Origin: Parus major
Taxonomy: Eukaryota > Chordata > Aves > Passeriformes > Paridae
Direction: 5' to 3'
DNA length: 64,000 bases
Assembly: GCF_001522545.3 (NCBI RefSeq)
Contig: NC_031770.1
Coordinates: 24,485,193-24,549,192, forward strand
Each line of letters starts with the position of its first letter. Positions within the stretch are counted from its first letter, which is position 1. The notes beneath the pieces were generated by a model that saw only the letters and a list, made by a program, of their open reading frames with translations, had not been told where the DNA came from and did no database searches. Shown here piece after piece: positions 11,101-24,519 of this stretch. The translations under genes and the position numbers were made by a program.

Positions 11101-14100
11101 TCCACCAACACAGGAGTTTCTGCCCATGAGGTTACCAGCATTCTACCCTCTGCTCCATGAGATCAAATTGTCCCTTTCCCTAGGATTTGTTAGCAAAGCA
11201 AGACCATTTCTCAGTTTCATGGACTGAACTTTAATTAACAAAATATAAACCCAGACCTTAAGGACATCTAAAACATCTGGATCTAGGATAAAGAGGGGGG
11301 GATATGTGGACACCGACATAATCATGGATTCTGACATTAACACACAGCATTCCTTAACTGTCATCAGAGCAGAGACAGCAACAGAAACCTTGTACTCCCT
11401 GAAGGCATCAGCTGCGCTATCTTCACTTGTACCCTTGTCCCCAGGGTCTTCATCTTTAATTTCCTTTTCCTATTAGTTGGTCCTAAATAAGGGTCTCAAA
11501 TGACTGACAGCCAACCCATCTTTATAACATGCCTCCAAAGAACCAGGTGTAAGAATGACCACTTAAAAGTTAGGAATATTTAAACCTGCTGTTATTTATG
11601 CTTATAGAAAATTAGTTATTACAAAATTTTCTTCAGCTTTTCCTGGACTCCCATTTTCACCTTTATAGAAATTTGACAAAGGTTTTCAATGCCAGCAAAG
11701 CAAGCAGTATGAAAAAATATGAAAGATCAGAGATTATGAAATATAATTTTTGTAAAAAAAATTCTGATAAAGCCATTTACAATAAAACTGAATGCTGAAC
11801 TAGAGCTATGTGTAATTAAATTTTTTAAGAGTAGAACCTTTACAATTTTCAGGGCTTCTCATGCAATATGGACTGTTTGGGGAAGAGAAATCCATCCATT
11901 TTATTTTGGCATTTCAGTTGCTGTTTACTGATGTATTTGGTTAAATCTTGCAAAGCAGAAAAATAAAAACCAAATAAATGAACAACATTCTGTTGCATGG
12001 ATATCACAAAAAAGTTTAGGGATCTGTCACAAACTCTCCACTTCTGTTTTAATCTAGATGTTTTCCAAAGAATCAGCTTTTAACATCATTAGTAGCTCAT
12101 TGGGTAGCCCACCTGAGATTAGGGACTCATGGAGTTCAGCATTTCATTATGTTAAAAAAATAAATCAAGGAACTTGAATGTGACTCTCAGGATTCATGAT
12201 ACAGGTTGTAAAGTAAAATCTCGAATTTTCAAATTGTTTTGGGGTGGGGGGGTGAAGCTAGACTTAAAAGATGATTACTTTTAAGAGCTCATGGTTCCAA
12301 ATTCTTGATCTAAGTATATGAATATTTATGTATATAAACGTATTTAAATGTACCTCTATCCATTTAATTGACAACCAAAAGCAGGAAACTGGGATGGCAC
12401 AAAACAAAGGTTTTGTTCTTTGATTTTATTCCTCTTATTAGTTCTACCTAGATTGGAAAATCAGAAAATATATTTATGGCACTGGAGAACATAGTCCCAC
12501 CTTTCATTACATCCAGAGACTTCTCTGTATAATGACTTGAAAACAAATTTCTAATTTTTCAAGACTAGCAAGGCTGAAGTCTTTCCATGCCATATATTCG
12601 ACGAAACCAAATTTGGAGGGGGAAGAAAGGGAAAAAGTTGTTCAGTTAACAGTTTAGCTGCTCCTAAGAGCCCAGGAGTGTCAAAAGTGAGCTTTCAAAG
12701 CTCAAATGCTTTTCTTTGTGCATCCCCAACACTTCTTTGGAGTAGGAGTATTACATTTTACAAAAAAACCCTTTGCATCAAAGATGGGCCTTTGTTGTTC
12801 CTGAATAACCTCCTAGATTACCTACAGTATGCCACACTACACTTCTGCAAATGAAAAAAAAAAATAGTCCAGTTGTACCTGGAGACACTTTAGCAGTTAA
12901 CATTTCCTAGTCCCTCTTCATTCAGCAAGTCTTGTCATGTCAAGCCATGTATACTATTGAAACAAGAAAATTTTAACATGCTCCACACATTCACAGCTTC
13001 TGCCTGCAACGGCCACTGAATATCTGAGTTCATTCCAGCCTGAGAAGAAGCAGATTAATCTGGATTCATGTTTTTCATTTCTTAATTTAATACCTCTTTC
13101 TACTTTCTTTTCTTGTAAAGCTGGTGGCAGGGACCTGGGATCTGTTCTTGGTTTATCAGTGAATCCCTGAAAGGCTCCAATATGTCTAAAAACATTCCTT
13201 TAAACTGAATACAAGGGGTTGCTTGAGCAAAGAGAGGGGAACATTACCAAAGTACAAGATTTTGGTCTGGAGAATGGAACCCTGGGTATCCACATTTTCC
13301 CTTGCTTCTATATCCATCAATACTGGTGGATCTCACTTGCAAGGTTTGGATTTCATTCCACGCTTGTACTTGTCTACACAGAGCAACAAGCTGCCATGAC
13401 TATTGTTTGGCCCAAGCTGGCTCCAAAGTCCTGCCAGTGAGTCATTCAAATTGTCTGCAGTAAAAGGATGTGAGCATTACACAAATAACAGCTAAGAAAT
13501 GCAGGGAAGTCTCTATCCACTACAGACCTGGAGTGTGTAACAGAGATGGCCCACCCCTTTCAGTTCATGTTGATGACAGAGATCGTGCTGTGGCTGCACA
13601 GCAACAGCAAACAACACAGAACAGCCCTGTAGGGAAACCTTCCATCAGCCTGCCTCTAGGACAGGGACTGAATATTGTATGCAAAATAATGATCATTTTA
13701 GTTTTAAGAACTAGCTCATAATGGTTTGAATGCATATAATTCATCCTTTGTGGATTCTCTCATTAACCAGGCACTGAATGCTTCCCTTAGCAAACTTGAT
13801 TGCCCCTAATTTTACTCAATTATTTGGCAGCAAGTTTATACATATGACTTCTGAATACATACAATCTCCCATTTTCCATGCCTGAAAGTCAATGGCAGTT
13901 ACATAAGCAAAAACAAAGAAGCCTATGACTGTTTGGGCTGTTGTCCGGCAAAAACTAAGAAATTTACCCAGCGAGTCAGAAACATCTGACAAAGCCAAGA
14001 TTATTTTTCAGCAAGCTGTCCAGTGTGGAGGTCAAGATTGAAACTCCTACATCTTTATATAAGTTGCTTTTAAAATTAATTAATTACAATTTTGCACGTC

Positions 14101-14640
14101 ATATTTTAGTATAAATTCATTCAACTCATTTTTTTCATACTGAAGTTCACCAAAACAAATGAATGCAAAGCCAGATGGTAAAAACCTGTGCAGGTGAATG
14201 TACACATTATTTTAAATATTTTATATTCTATTAACGAATAGTTCCTACAGGGCAGTTTATATATGACCAAACAGACCTTTGATGAGTCCACTGACCTGGT
14301 CTGAATCTACTTTTAACTACTTGAAAAATGTAAGTTACACAGTAAGTTTTCACATTTGGTTTTTGTTTGGTTAGTTTTTTTAAGATACTTTCTGGTTTGT
14401 TGCATTATTTCTTGGATACTACAATCAAGAGTTCATTAAAATTAATTTTACAGTATCATAGCAGGACAATAAATTATATGCCTTAAATATTCATTAGAAA
14501 TAAAAAAAGCCAAATCTAATTTCTTTTATTCAAGCAAAACTACTACTTGAGGCCAGTCAATTTTGCTCAGCAAATAGCTTGAGGCTGGCCTACAGGTTTT
14601 AAGGGCGAAAGAGTATGATATTTACAGTGGTACTCAAAAG
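8140..14640. other. Non-coding AT-rich stretch, no gene seen
   Basis: About 6.5 kb of AT-rich sequence with many stops in all frames, short homopolymers and very few CpG. I recognise no transposon, RNA gene or exon in it. Confidence 0.6.
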
Positions 14641-14760
14641 TCTCACTTCTGGTTGAATGGAGAGAGCTGCCACAGAGACGTGCTATGCAAAAGGAACAAA
14701 AACAAAGATCTCTTTGCTCAAGTCAGAAAACAGCAGAAAAACAGGAAGGCACATTCAGAA

Positions 14761-14900
14761 GCTGGTACCCATTTGGTGGTTTCCGTGTGCGGTTTCACAC
14801 TCGTGAGCTCACGGGCTGATGTGGAAACACCGTGTGCTCACAGCACGCTGCTGACGGCACAGCCACCCCTGAGGAGCCGTGCTCACTCTGGACAGGGTGA
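14761..14900. promoter_or_regulatory. CpG-retaining patch, candidate regulatory element
   Basis: Eight CpG dinucleotides occur between 14761 and 14880, in DNA that is clearly GC-richer than its flanks. For its C and G content the CpG count is close to the random expectation, whereas most of the window is strongly depleted. It is much too short to be a CpG island. The overlapping open frames on both strands (plus 14653-15015, minus 14809-15072) encode nothing I recognise and probably reflect the base composition. A regulatory role is inference. Confidence 0.25.
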
Positions 14901-15074
14901 GCAGCAGTGCCTGAACAGCCCCACCACAACAGCCATGAAAACTAGACCTTGGCCAGCTGGTGGCAACCCCGTAATACGAATGATGGAACATAGGAAAGAT
15001 AAAAGATTCATATAAATGTTCACACAGACAGAAATGGAAAGTGGTGAAATTAAAATAAATACATAAACTCATTG

Positions 15075-16370
15075 ACTCAGTGAGAAGCTAGGAAGCTAAA
15101 AGCATGTTTTATGTTCTACCTTAGCAGTTAAATTGTAGTTCATTCAATTCTACTGCAAAAGACTAATTCTTTAAAAAAATTATCACCAAATGTGATACAA
15201 AATTAACAGTTCCTCCAAACTTTTAAATCTTTTAATGTTAAAAAGAAAAAAATAAAATTGGACAGGGTGAGGAGAGCTTGGGGGAGCCTGCTACTCTCAA
15301 CTTGTCCACTTCTCAAATGACAGTGCCGAAATTCTGAGCTGCCTGGAATACGATCTTGCTTTCATGTATTTGCTTTTACAGTGAACAGCACAATGAAATC
15401 TCACCCACTTGGGGATTTCTAGAAGTAGGTGATAATAGATTCAGAACATATAATTAAAACCAGCATATAATTAAGACAAATATATTCCGTTAAGCAAATC
15501 AATTTTTCCATTAGCTTCAGTAGAAACAGGTCTATTAGATGTAAACAAATTAAAGATGACACCAGGGTACATGGGCTCAGTTTTGACTTCCTGTTCCCAT
15601 TTCACTTCAGCTGAGCTGTTGAGACATCCTCATTTTGTCTTTGAGTGACAGATCATGAATTTGCAGCTGAGTGCTTACAGATTGCAAAGCCTCTACCAAT
15701 AGGCTTAGCTACTGTCCGTGCAAAGAGGGATGGCAACAGCAGGAGACTATACCCAAAGATCTGCTTGGACTGGGATTGGAAGACCATCAACATAACAATT
15801 CCTTTGGTTATTGTTCTGCAGTTTAGAAAGGGCATAAAGCCCTTGACATTTTTATGAAAACAGTCAGCACAGTATGTAACCATATACTGAAGAAGAACAA
15901 CTCTTACTCCAAAGGAAAAATTTAACCAGTCACATTCACAAATCTTCCATTTTTCCATAGCAGAGTGGGGGAAATCCACTGAATTCAAAGACATTTTATC
16001 CATAAAATTAAGGATTCAAAAGTCCTTTTCAAAGCCCAGTATGTTTCTTCATATTTTCCCAGTTAGTGCTTTAGATGAGCAATTTGGATAGAATTAGGCC
16101 TTTAGCATGTCATGAAGATTCCTGTCAGATCTTGAGAACTATTTTCCTCAGATTTATCCTTGGGCAACTTTATCTACTATCTCCATAAACAGAGAAAATA
16201 CAAGACCATTCTGATACACCAATAATCATGACACAAGAACACACAAGAAAAGCATGCAGTCAAGGTGGTGGGTAAATTTGCAGAGCCAGCATGCTTTTTC
16301 AGAGAGAAACAATAGCCAAGTGGGAAACTAAGCAGCAGTGGGAAAAACAGATTACCTGGTTTGAAGAAAA
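15075..16370. other. Non-coding stretch, no gene seen
   Basis: AT-rich sequence between the CpG-retaining patch and a CR1 fragment. No transposon, RNA gene or exon is recognisable. Confidence 0.6.
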
Positions 16371-16371
16371 C

Positions 16372-16770
16372 CAGATACTTTTAATATTTCCTTCCTGAAG
16401 AGTGTCCAGCCTTCCTGGACTCCTTTGCCCTTCAGGACTGCCTGCCAAGGGGGCTCTGTCAACCAGTCTCCTAAACAGGCCAACCTCTGCTCTCCAGAAG
16501 TCCATGGAGACAGTCTGCTGATGCCTCTGCTTACTTTTCCAAGAACTGTCGTTGCTATGACCAAGTCAGCCTCCAGCCATCACCCACAGGTTCTTCTCTG
16601 CTCAAAAACAGGTCCAGCAGGGCACCTTCCCTGGCTGCTCACTCACCAGCTGTGTCAGGCAGTTATCTTCCAAGTACTGCAAGAACCTCCTACACTGTTT
16701 CCCCTCTTCTGCACTGTATTTCTAGCAGACATTTAGTGAGTTGAATAGCCCCATGAAAACAAGGGTTAGT
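16372..16770 (-). mobile_element. CR1 LINE fragment, internal ORF2 segment (minus strand)
   Basis: Read on the minus strand, this follows the CR1 ORF2 consensus from the end of the endonuclease domain toward the reverse transcriptase. It includes the 'caaggg...gacttcaactta..agatgtctgctgg' block (here about 16730-16766 reversed), 'gaggaaacag..taggaggttc', 'gcctgttcagg..actggttgacag' and 'ctgaagggcaaaggagtccagga' (here about 16412-16434 reversed). Stops and frameshifts break the frame throughout, so this is a decayed LINE relic with no functional product. Neither the 5' end nor the 3' tail of CR1 is present. CR1 ORF2 encodes an AP-like endonuclease plus reverse transcriptase used for target-primed integration. 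Identification is from memory of the consensus. Confidence 0.85.
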
Positions 16771-16779
16771 GATATAGAT

Positions 16780-18335
16780 TATATAGATGAAAACTAGAAA
16801 CAGCAGTACATTTTTACTTGCAGTGAGGTAAACCAGAAGGACATCTGTTCACAAGTTAAGCCAGTCATTATAAGAAATTACTGAAGGTCTTCACCTTCAT
16901 CTTTTAAATAGTTGCTGAACCCTCGACCTTTCCTCTGTTGTTTAGAGTATCTATAGAACCTTTTTATGCATTTCCCCTTCACACACTCTACCTATAAACT
17001 TGTACAGTATAAGTATCTCAGTATCATTTTTCTACTAAAATCCATTAATGGAGCCCAAACTATCTCTCTGATCCAGCCAAAGGAATTTCTTGAAACAGTG
17101 TGGGTTAAAACCCACGCACATATTTATCCTGTGACGCAGACTTCTATAGAAAAGCTTTAGCATCCTTGCCTAAGCCTGACTGACATTTTTATTACCCAAA
17201 TCACTAGGAAGAATTATATTTTCCAGTGTACTGCTTCTGCTGGATCTGGAGTTTCAGGCAATACACCAGTTACCCATCAGGAAGTGAAAAAGGAGGAGTA
17301 AAGGTTATTTATGAATGTTAGGAATCCTGTCACAAGTACAACCAGTGATTTTATGGATACCAAGGGACCACAAACCACCACAAAATATTCAAACATACCA
17401 CATAACCCAACATATATAACCCCTACATTAGTCAGACTCTGCAGCAAAGTGTTCTGTTCCAAAATGGTTCTCTTAGTGCAAGTACAACTCAACTCAAAAC
17501 ATTTTTAGAGAGAATAAAGTAACATAGAATTTAAACATCTTATTGACAAATTTTACTTCTAATTATTCCAGAGCAGAGCATTCTAACTAAAATATTACCT
17601 TAGTAGGATAAGAATAAGAAAATTGTATTCAATTATAACACTGTCATTGCAGAGATGTGTCAAGGCTCTGGCAAAGTTGAGAGGCAATCTCTGGAATTCC
17701 TTCTAAGTCCCCTGTTTTAAATTTATGTCAGTAATATGAAGTCCCAACTTGCAAGATTTGGAGAAAGGGTAGCACATATTTAGGAATTCAATACTTAGCA
17801 ACACAAGAGAAATTATATAGATTTCTGCAGCTTTAGTCTTAATAAGTGACAACTAAGGATAGAAATCCCACCTCAAAGAACTATAGCATTCTTAAACACA
17901 CTCATTAAATTTATACCAGTTCTTAAAAGTTATCACTGTGACTAAGTCTTTGCATCATCTCAGTCTCATCTCAAAGTTTTGAAGCATGACAATAATGCCC
18001 AGCCCATAGCTTTCACCACCTTGCCTTTGAGCCTGCCAAAAAGTGCCATATGTATTTTCCCAGGTGCGTTATCTTCTGTTCCTTGCTGTGTCACCTGTGT
18101 AACACCTTCTACTGCTGGTTGTATCAGCCCCTCTTTACAAATAATGCCTCCACGTCTTTCAAGGGTGGGAGACAATACTAGCAGAATGACTTCTTGCTCT
18201 CAAAGGCTCCTTTTTCCTTCCATCTACCCTAGTCTTCCTTGCAAAGTCCCTCTACCTTTTACCCCCCCTCAAAGATCCCTGTTCTTCAGTTCTCTGCTAA
18301 TAAAACAGTGGGGGACACTATGGCTAGGGCCCTTG
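16780..18335. other. Non-coding stretch between two CR1 fragments
   Basis: No gene is recognisable. The part from about 17980 to 18300 is pyrimidine-rich on the plus strand and open in one frame, but it matches no family I know. It could be further decayed transposon sequence. Confidence 0.5.
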
Positions 18336-18341
18336 CTCAGC

Positions 18342-18645
18342 AAGGAGAGGCTGAGAAACCCAAACTTGCTCAGTATGAAGAGTTGGTTTTTAGAAGCTCA
18401 TCAATGCCTGTGGTGAGGTTGCTGAGGGGATGGAACACAGTAGTGTGCAGTGATATGTATTGGAATAATGAGACAATGGGCATAAAATGAAACAAGAGAA
18501 GTTCACACCAGATGTTAGGAGAGACTATCCTCCCTGTGAGGAGAGTGAAGTGGGTTGGCCAGAGTGTCTGTGTAGTCTCTATATAAAGGTCTGTGTAATT
18601 GGTCTGGATAAAGCCCTGAGCAACCTGGTCTGGCTTGCCAGCCAT
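18342..18645 (+). mobile_element. Old, divergent CR1 3' fragment (plus strand)
   Basis: Degenerate but collinear matches to the CR1 3' region: 'ggagaggctgaga' near 18344, 'gagacaatgggcata.aatgaaac' near 18470-18493, and 'ctggataaagccctgagcaacctggtctgg' near 18604-18633. The last encodes LDKALSNLV, the usual end of CR1 ORF2. The terminal short-repeat tail is not recognisable. The many mismatches suggest an older insertion than the copies at 33847 or 44896. Confidence 0.65.
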
Positions 18646-18681
18646 CCCTCCTCACCCAAGTCAAAAGGTACTAATCTGTGA

Positions 18682-21600
18682 AAACTGTACCTGCACTTGC
18701 TTTACAAAACACAAATAGTGCAACAAATTTCTAACCTCTTTAACCCCAGGCACTCAGAAACAGCATACTCATCAGTGGGAAAAATTAATTACCTTTTATT
18801 AGGTATTAACGTCAGTCACTGATGCAGTAGATGGAATTTAGACTTACTTCTTCATTCCAAGTTTCCGACAGCTATCAAAAAGCAAAGCTGTCATCTGGTT
18901 AGACTTTGCAGGCCAATGTCTTGCAACAAAGTCTTTTCAGACTGCCAGAACCATGTCATCAAAGACAGGCCACATCCCTAAATCTTACACCAAGGCAGGT
19001 GCCCGTGGTGATAAAATATGCTCCCAAAGGCAGCCTGACCTTGGCAGCCACACAGGTGTCGTTATCAATCAAAGTTTATGAACACAAAGCCAGCCCAGAG
19101 CCTTCCACACAGACAGACAGAACGGACACCCTGCTGTTTGGACAGACAAGTACTGGTCACCTCCTAGAACCCGCTGCTGGGAAACACAGAGTTGGAATTC
19201 TGGAGTGACAGAGGAGCTGATGCACAAAAATAGGTGCCTGAAGTATGAGTTGCTAAAGGACTGGCAAGGTGACAGATTGTTCAGCTGGAGGAAGACCTAG
19301 AGAGGAGAAGCAGATCAGGTTGCAATTAGACTTTAAATGCTGTAGCTAGTAAGAGATGTCATCCATTAAGCATCTGTCATCCATTAAGCATCTGAATTTC
19401 TCCTTTAGAAGAAGAAATTGGATTCCTGAATATTACTCAAAAATTTATACAGAAACTTCAACATATGTTGTCTCTATGGCCTAGGAAGAGGAAAAAAGTT
19501 CAAAGATCTAGCAGTTCTGTATTGACCTCATCTGTTTTAAGGCATGTTTCCCATGGCCTAAAGTGGCCTAGAGGATTCCAAAGTTTATGTTTAAGGTGGG
19601 CAGTTAAGTAGAGCAAAGACACAAAGAATAAACTATCCTATCTATTTTTTTGAGGCAGTTAAGCAGGAGTAGTGACTTAGCAATAGTATTTTCTTGCATA
19701 CATGGAACTTTTCTTGAAGGAAACAGGGACGCTTCCTAGTACACATTTAAACAAAAAAGCAACAATGAGCTCACACATTGTAAAACACCCAGGAATCTGC
19801 ACAAAAAGGAAAGAGAAAGTTTAGAAACACACACTGCACAAAAGCTTTCCAAGCCATATTAACAAGACAAAACCATAGTCCATCAGGCCTAGCACTCCTA
19901 GGATTTCATGATTGAAAATATTCTTCCCCCATGAAACTAGCAGAGCCATGATAGATCACTGCCACTAAAAACAAAACAGAGCACCTAAAGCATTTAGAGG
20001 AGGTAAAATATATTCCTATAATTAATTGGAATAAAGAATAAGAGGAGTTTCAGTCCTCTGGTGGTTTTGAAAAGTAAGATTTATTTTGTTTTGGTGGAAT
20101 GCTAAAACTATACAAACTGAGACATTAAGAAAGCTAGAGAACAAGCAACATTTTTCCTTTGCCCCATATAAAAAAAGGGACATTTCAAGTTAAAAAGAAA
20201 GTGAAGTTTTGGTAAAGAGTTCTACAAACATTTCAGGAGTGATTAACAGAGAAAATACAAATCTGCCTTTTGATACTGTCAAATCTGCTTTTTTATTGGA
20301 AAACAGCCAAAGCAACATTTTTTTAAAATCCTGAAGCATATCTTTAAAGTATTTTCTATCCTTGGACATGTGTTTCAAAGCTTCAAAGTCAGTTTTAACA
20401 GTATTTTTAAGACACATCCACATTTTTAGTTGCCAGTTTAAATTTTTCAAATGCAACCACAGAGTTACACTAGTCCCTGTTTTACTGATAGATTTCACGT
20501 GCCTCAGTTTTCTAAGTGGATTTCCCAGATTTGCAGGCAGAAAGTTTCAAAGAATCAGGAATAGGAGTTAACTCTCCTGGTTTCCTGTTCAGTCACTTAA
20601 GGAAGGAGCCATCCTGTTTATTTTGCATGTGTACATTGTACAACTCCTTTGGGGACCCAGGGGAGAGGACACGTGCGTGTATACTCACATATATCCAAAT
20701 TAACTACTCTGTGTGATAATGCTGCCCATTTTTCTACAGGACTCCTGCCAAAAATTATCAACTAGCAGAAAATGTACATTAAAATGTGCTCACCCAAATA
20801 TTCACACCTAAACACTACACATATTACCACATATTACACATTTTAAAGCCATTGGATTCAGGGACAGTGAGAACACCAGGATTACATAGAATTTACAGAG
20901 CAAATCTTCAATCATACGCAAATGCTTCATTTAATAGCTCACCAGTCTGATAGTGATCAAGTGCACTAAAACAAAAAAATTTACAAACCGAAATGAGGAC
21001 CTATATTTTTGTCACAAAGCTTTCATTGCAGTTAGATCATCTCACTCTCACCACAACCAGACTTTGCTGAGATAACCTGTTCAGTACAATACTTGTAAAA
21101 GTTTGTGCATGCTTAAAAGCCAGACAGGAACATAGATGGCCTACCTAGAGAGGTTACTCACCCAATGAAATGTCTAAATGCATCACTCCACACTAAAATC
21201 CTTTAAAAAATCTGCTTTTTTGTTTGCCTGTGGACCGAATTGTAAGAGGAGGTTAATCAAACATCTCTAAATCACGTAAGTGCTGTGGTTATTAAAGTTA
21301 TTAATTTGTAGCAAGTGCTTTGAGCATGTACTGTAAAGTTGCTATTCAAGTTCTATGCATTCAGCAGGTCTAGTTTTGCTTAGAAATTCTTGAACTCTCG
21401 AAGAACCTGATCTTAGTTTCGACTGTAAGAAAACTTGAAACCAGTTGAGATTTGTGTGGCCTCAGATTTCATTGAGTATTTAGCATAACCGATAATGAGC
21501 CCTTCTCATACACATTCCATCTCCTACAGTATCTTGTTTTACTTTCCAAACTAAGCAGTAGAAGCATGTGGCACTGCTTTTTGCAAGAGTCTACCCTTGC

Positions 21601-24150
21601 AAGTTACCTACCTACCAAGTTACACTAGATATCCTACAGATTCATGTGTTTCTTGCATTGTAGGCCCAGCTAGTCCAGATGTTTTTGATACCAAAACTGT
21701 AGATTCATTAGGAGCATCCTGTTGCACTCTGTTGAGCAAAAAGCCCTACATAAACATACACCTTGTCTGAAATAGTGATAAAAGTGAATTGAGTTCAGTT
21801 GTGCTTAAAGTACAGGGCTTTTAATATCCTCATTTCCTCTGTGTTCCATAAAGATCCCTTAAGAGCCTTGTGGAGTGTGGGGAAGCTTTACAGAGCTCAC
21901 AGAACTGAACTTAGCACCTGAGACCCAAAGCCAGCAATAGATTCCCACTGAGTCACTGCTTTAGATTTTGTCACCCAGCTGACTCCAAACTACATAGCCA
22001 CAGCATTACAGATGCATTTCTGACTGCCCTGTTACAACCAGGATGCACACTTTGTAGTCTGTCTGCCCCCATTTAAATCTAGCTCTGTTTAGAGGAGACA
22101 TTCAGTTGAGTGCTCAGAGCATCTCAGTAAAGGCAAAAGCACAGAATGGTACCTTGTACCTTAATCACAACCATCTATAACTCTTAAAGTGAATAATCTA
22201 ACCTAAAGTTCAGCAATGCTCATACACTAATCATTGAAAAGTTCAGTCAGTTACATGTTTCTCTCTAAATCATCCTTGTGCCCCACAGCCTGGGGGAAAA
22301 AAAAAATTAAAAAGTCAGAGGCAAAAAACATGTCTTTTTCTTTTGCAATAATAACACCCAGCCCAATGCTAAAAACCTTGGCATATCCATTTCACTTGGC
22401 TATGCCAGTGAAATCTAGGAAAAACAGTTAAGATCCCTTTTTCCATATCCATTTAAGTAATTCTGCATCTCTGCTTCTCAGATTTGTATCAGCAGGTCAC
22501 AGCCAGCATTTTTTGAAACCTGTGTATGAGTGGCTTAATATCCAAACAAAATCTTAATATCAGATCATGCATTTTTGAAAAAATGTCAAGTTCAAATGCA
22601 TGGCAAGCTTTTCCTTCTGTAAAGCAAATAACTTCGCTAGCATTTTCCTAACAGTTATACATATACAAGGTATGAAGCTGAAATAATAGAATATTCTGCA
22701 CCATTATTAAGAATGAGCAAACCTCCATAAAGAAATATGCTCAATAAATCACATAGGTACCTTTGACACCTCTGTTTCTCTACAGGGTGCCCTTCTTCAA
22801 GCCATGCTTCCTTGATCAAGTCTTCTCCTGCTAGGAAAAGACACCTTCCAGGGACCCATAAGACCTCAGACTTACAGCACACTCTAAACCAAACCCTCCT
22901 CTCTTCCTACAAAGCCTAATTCCGACCATCATTTTTATAGCAAGTAGTCCTTTATTTCTTCCTTTTTAAGGTCAGTTCTCCTTACAAGCCTGCATACAAT
23001 AGTGTCTTCCTGAAAACTTCACCACATGATGATTTCTTCTCCTCCTTATATGACCTTCCCCTGAGTGTTTTTATTCCCTACAGCTGCGCTCCTTCCTGCA
23101 CCCTCCTGCCTGCTTTCTGCCTTTGCTCTGCCTTGTGTGCTTTTTTTGAACCCCATCCAATCAGAACAATTTTCTGTACACAGAATTTCTGTTTTTCCTT
23201 ATTCCTCTTCACACCTCCAACGTTACCAAACTTCCCTGAACACACTAACAAGTTCAGCTGAAAAAGTTAATAGAAGCAACCCAATTTGTACTTCTTTTAG
23301 AAGAAAATTGGTGTAAAATAGTTGTTTGCCATTTGCCATCCAATAGAGGGAAAACTCATCTGATCTGAAGCAACTGAACATAATGAGGCAATATTAAAAA
23401 TTATTAAATAAAAAAAGCTGTGAACTGCTGTAGCTCAGCTATGGCTTTGCAGTGCATTAGCCTTTCCCACAGCACAGGCAGACACTCCAAGATTTCCAAG
23501 GGAGTGATAAACATAAAGAAAAATAAGGCGTTTGAATTAGGGTCTTTTGCTTCCAGTCCTCTACTAAAATTAGGGGCATAACTTGAGACATCAGGAAGTT
23601 GCTTGATCCTCCACTGAGTTCAATTGCTCACCTTCTGACAAAATCACTACCCTTTTTAGTAGGTCATTTTGGGGTACCTGAAACAGACACAAATAAAATG
23701 TGTTGGTCACTTTAAAATCTTTATAGTATAATAATCTGAGACGAGAAATGACTGCCTTGAGTCTCTAATCCCAAGCAGCCTCTGACAAACTGAGCTCCCT
23801 AATAACCACACCAGTTGTAGTTGAGATGATTCATAGATTTTTCCAATCATTAAGATAATTCAATCTGTTTGAGTAATACAACACTTAAAGTCTTACATGG
23901 TAGTTTATGCAGCACAATGGATCACAAACCACATGGTAATTTTACTATTTCTAGAACAAAAACTAGTTAAGTGATTAAAACTGAAGGAAATTAATTTGTA
24001 AGGCTCAGTCAAATAGAATTGTCTTTAAACAGAATGTCCCTTGACAATGATTGAATCCCATCACAGGAGTTACTGAAAGTTTTTTATTTTTAAAAGTCAT
24101 CTGACTCCAAATTATCATCTTTTCCAAATCTCAGATTTTAGTCTGCCAAC
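18682..24150. other. Non-coding AT-rich stretch, no gene seen
   Basis: About 5.5 kb without a recognisable gene or transposon. It holds a short tandem duplication near 19357, listed separately. The remainder is unique AT-rich DNA with few CpG. Confidence 0.6.
19357..19394. repeat. Perfect 18-bp tandem duplication
   Basis: The 18-base unit tgtcatccattaagcatc occurs at 19357-19374 and again at 19375-19392 with no mismatch, directly abutting. The lack of divergence suggests a recent replication-slippage event. Copy number could vary between individuals. Confidence 0.9.
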
Positions 24151-24519
24151 AGTCACACTGGGGAAGGATAAATAGTTTTTAAGTTTATGCACTGCCCAGA
24201 GGGTATAATGTCGGTAGGGCAGCTATGTTGCAGCAAGCAGGTTGCTCTATTATGTATCACAGATTCCTTCTGCTCTATGCAAGTCCTGCCACAGCAAAAT
24301 GTAGTCAAGCAAGAGAGGAAGAATGTAGAGCTTTCAGCAGAGGGAGGTATTGACACAGCGTATAACTCTAGGGGAGGGGATCTGAGACTGTTTCAGTGCT
24401 TGGCTACAGTCAGAGGCGATAAATCCCTCATCCAGCAGTTTGTCAGGGGGTTTTTGTTTGCTTTTTGTTGTTGTTGGAGGGGTGTATTATTTTTAAGAAG
24501 GAATAGCTGTTAAGCTTTG

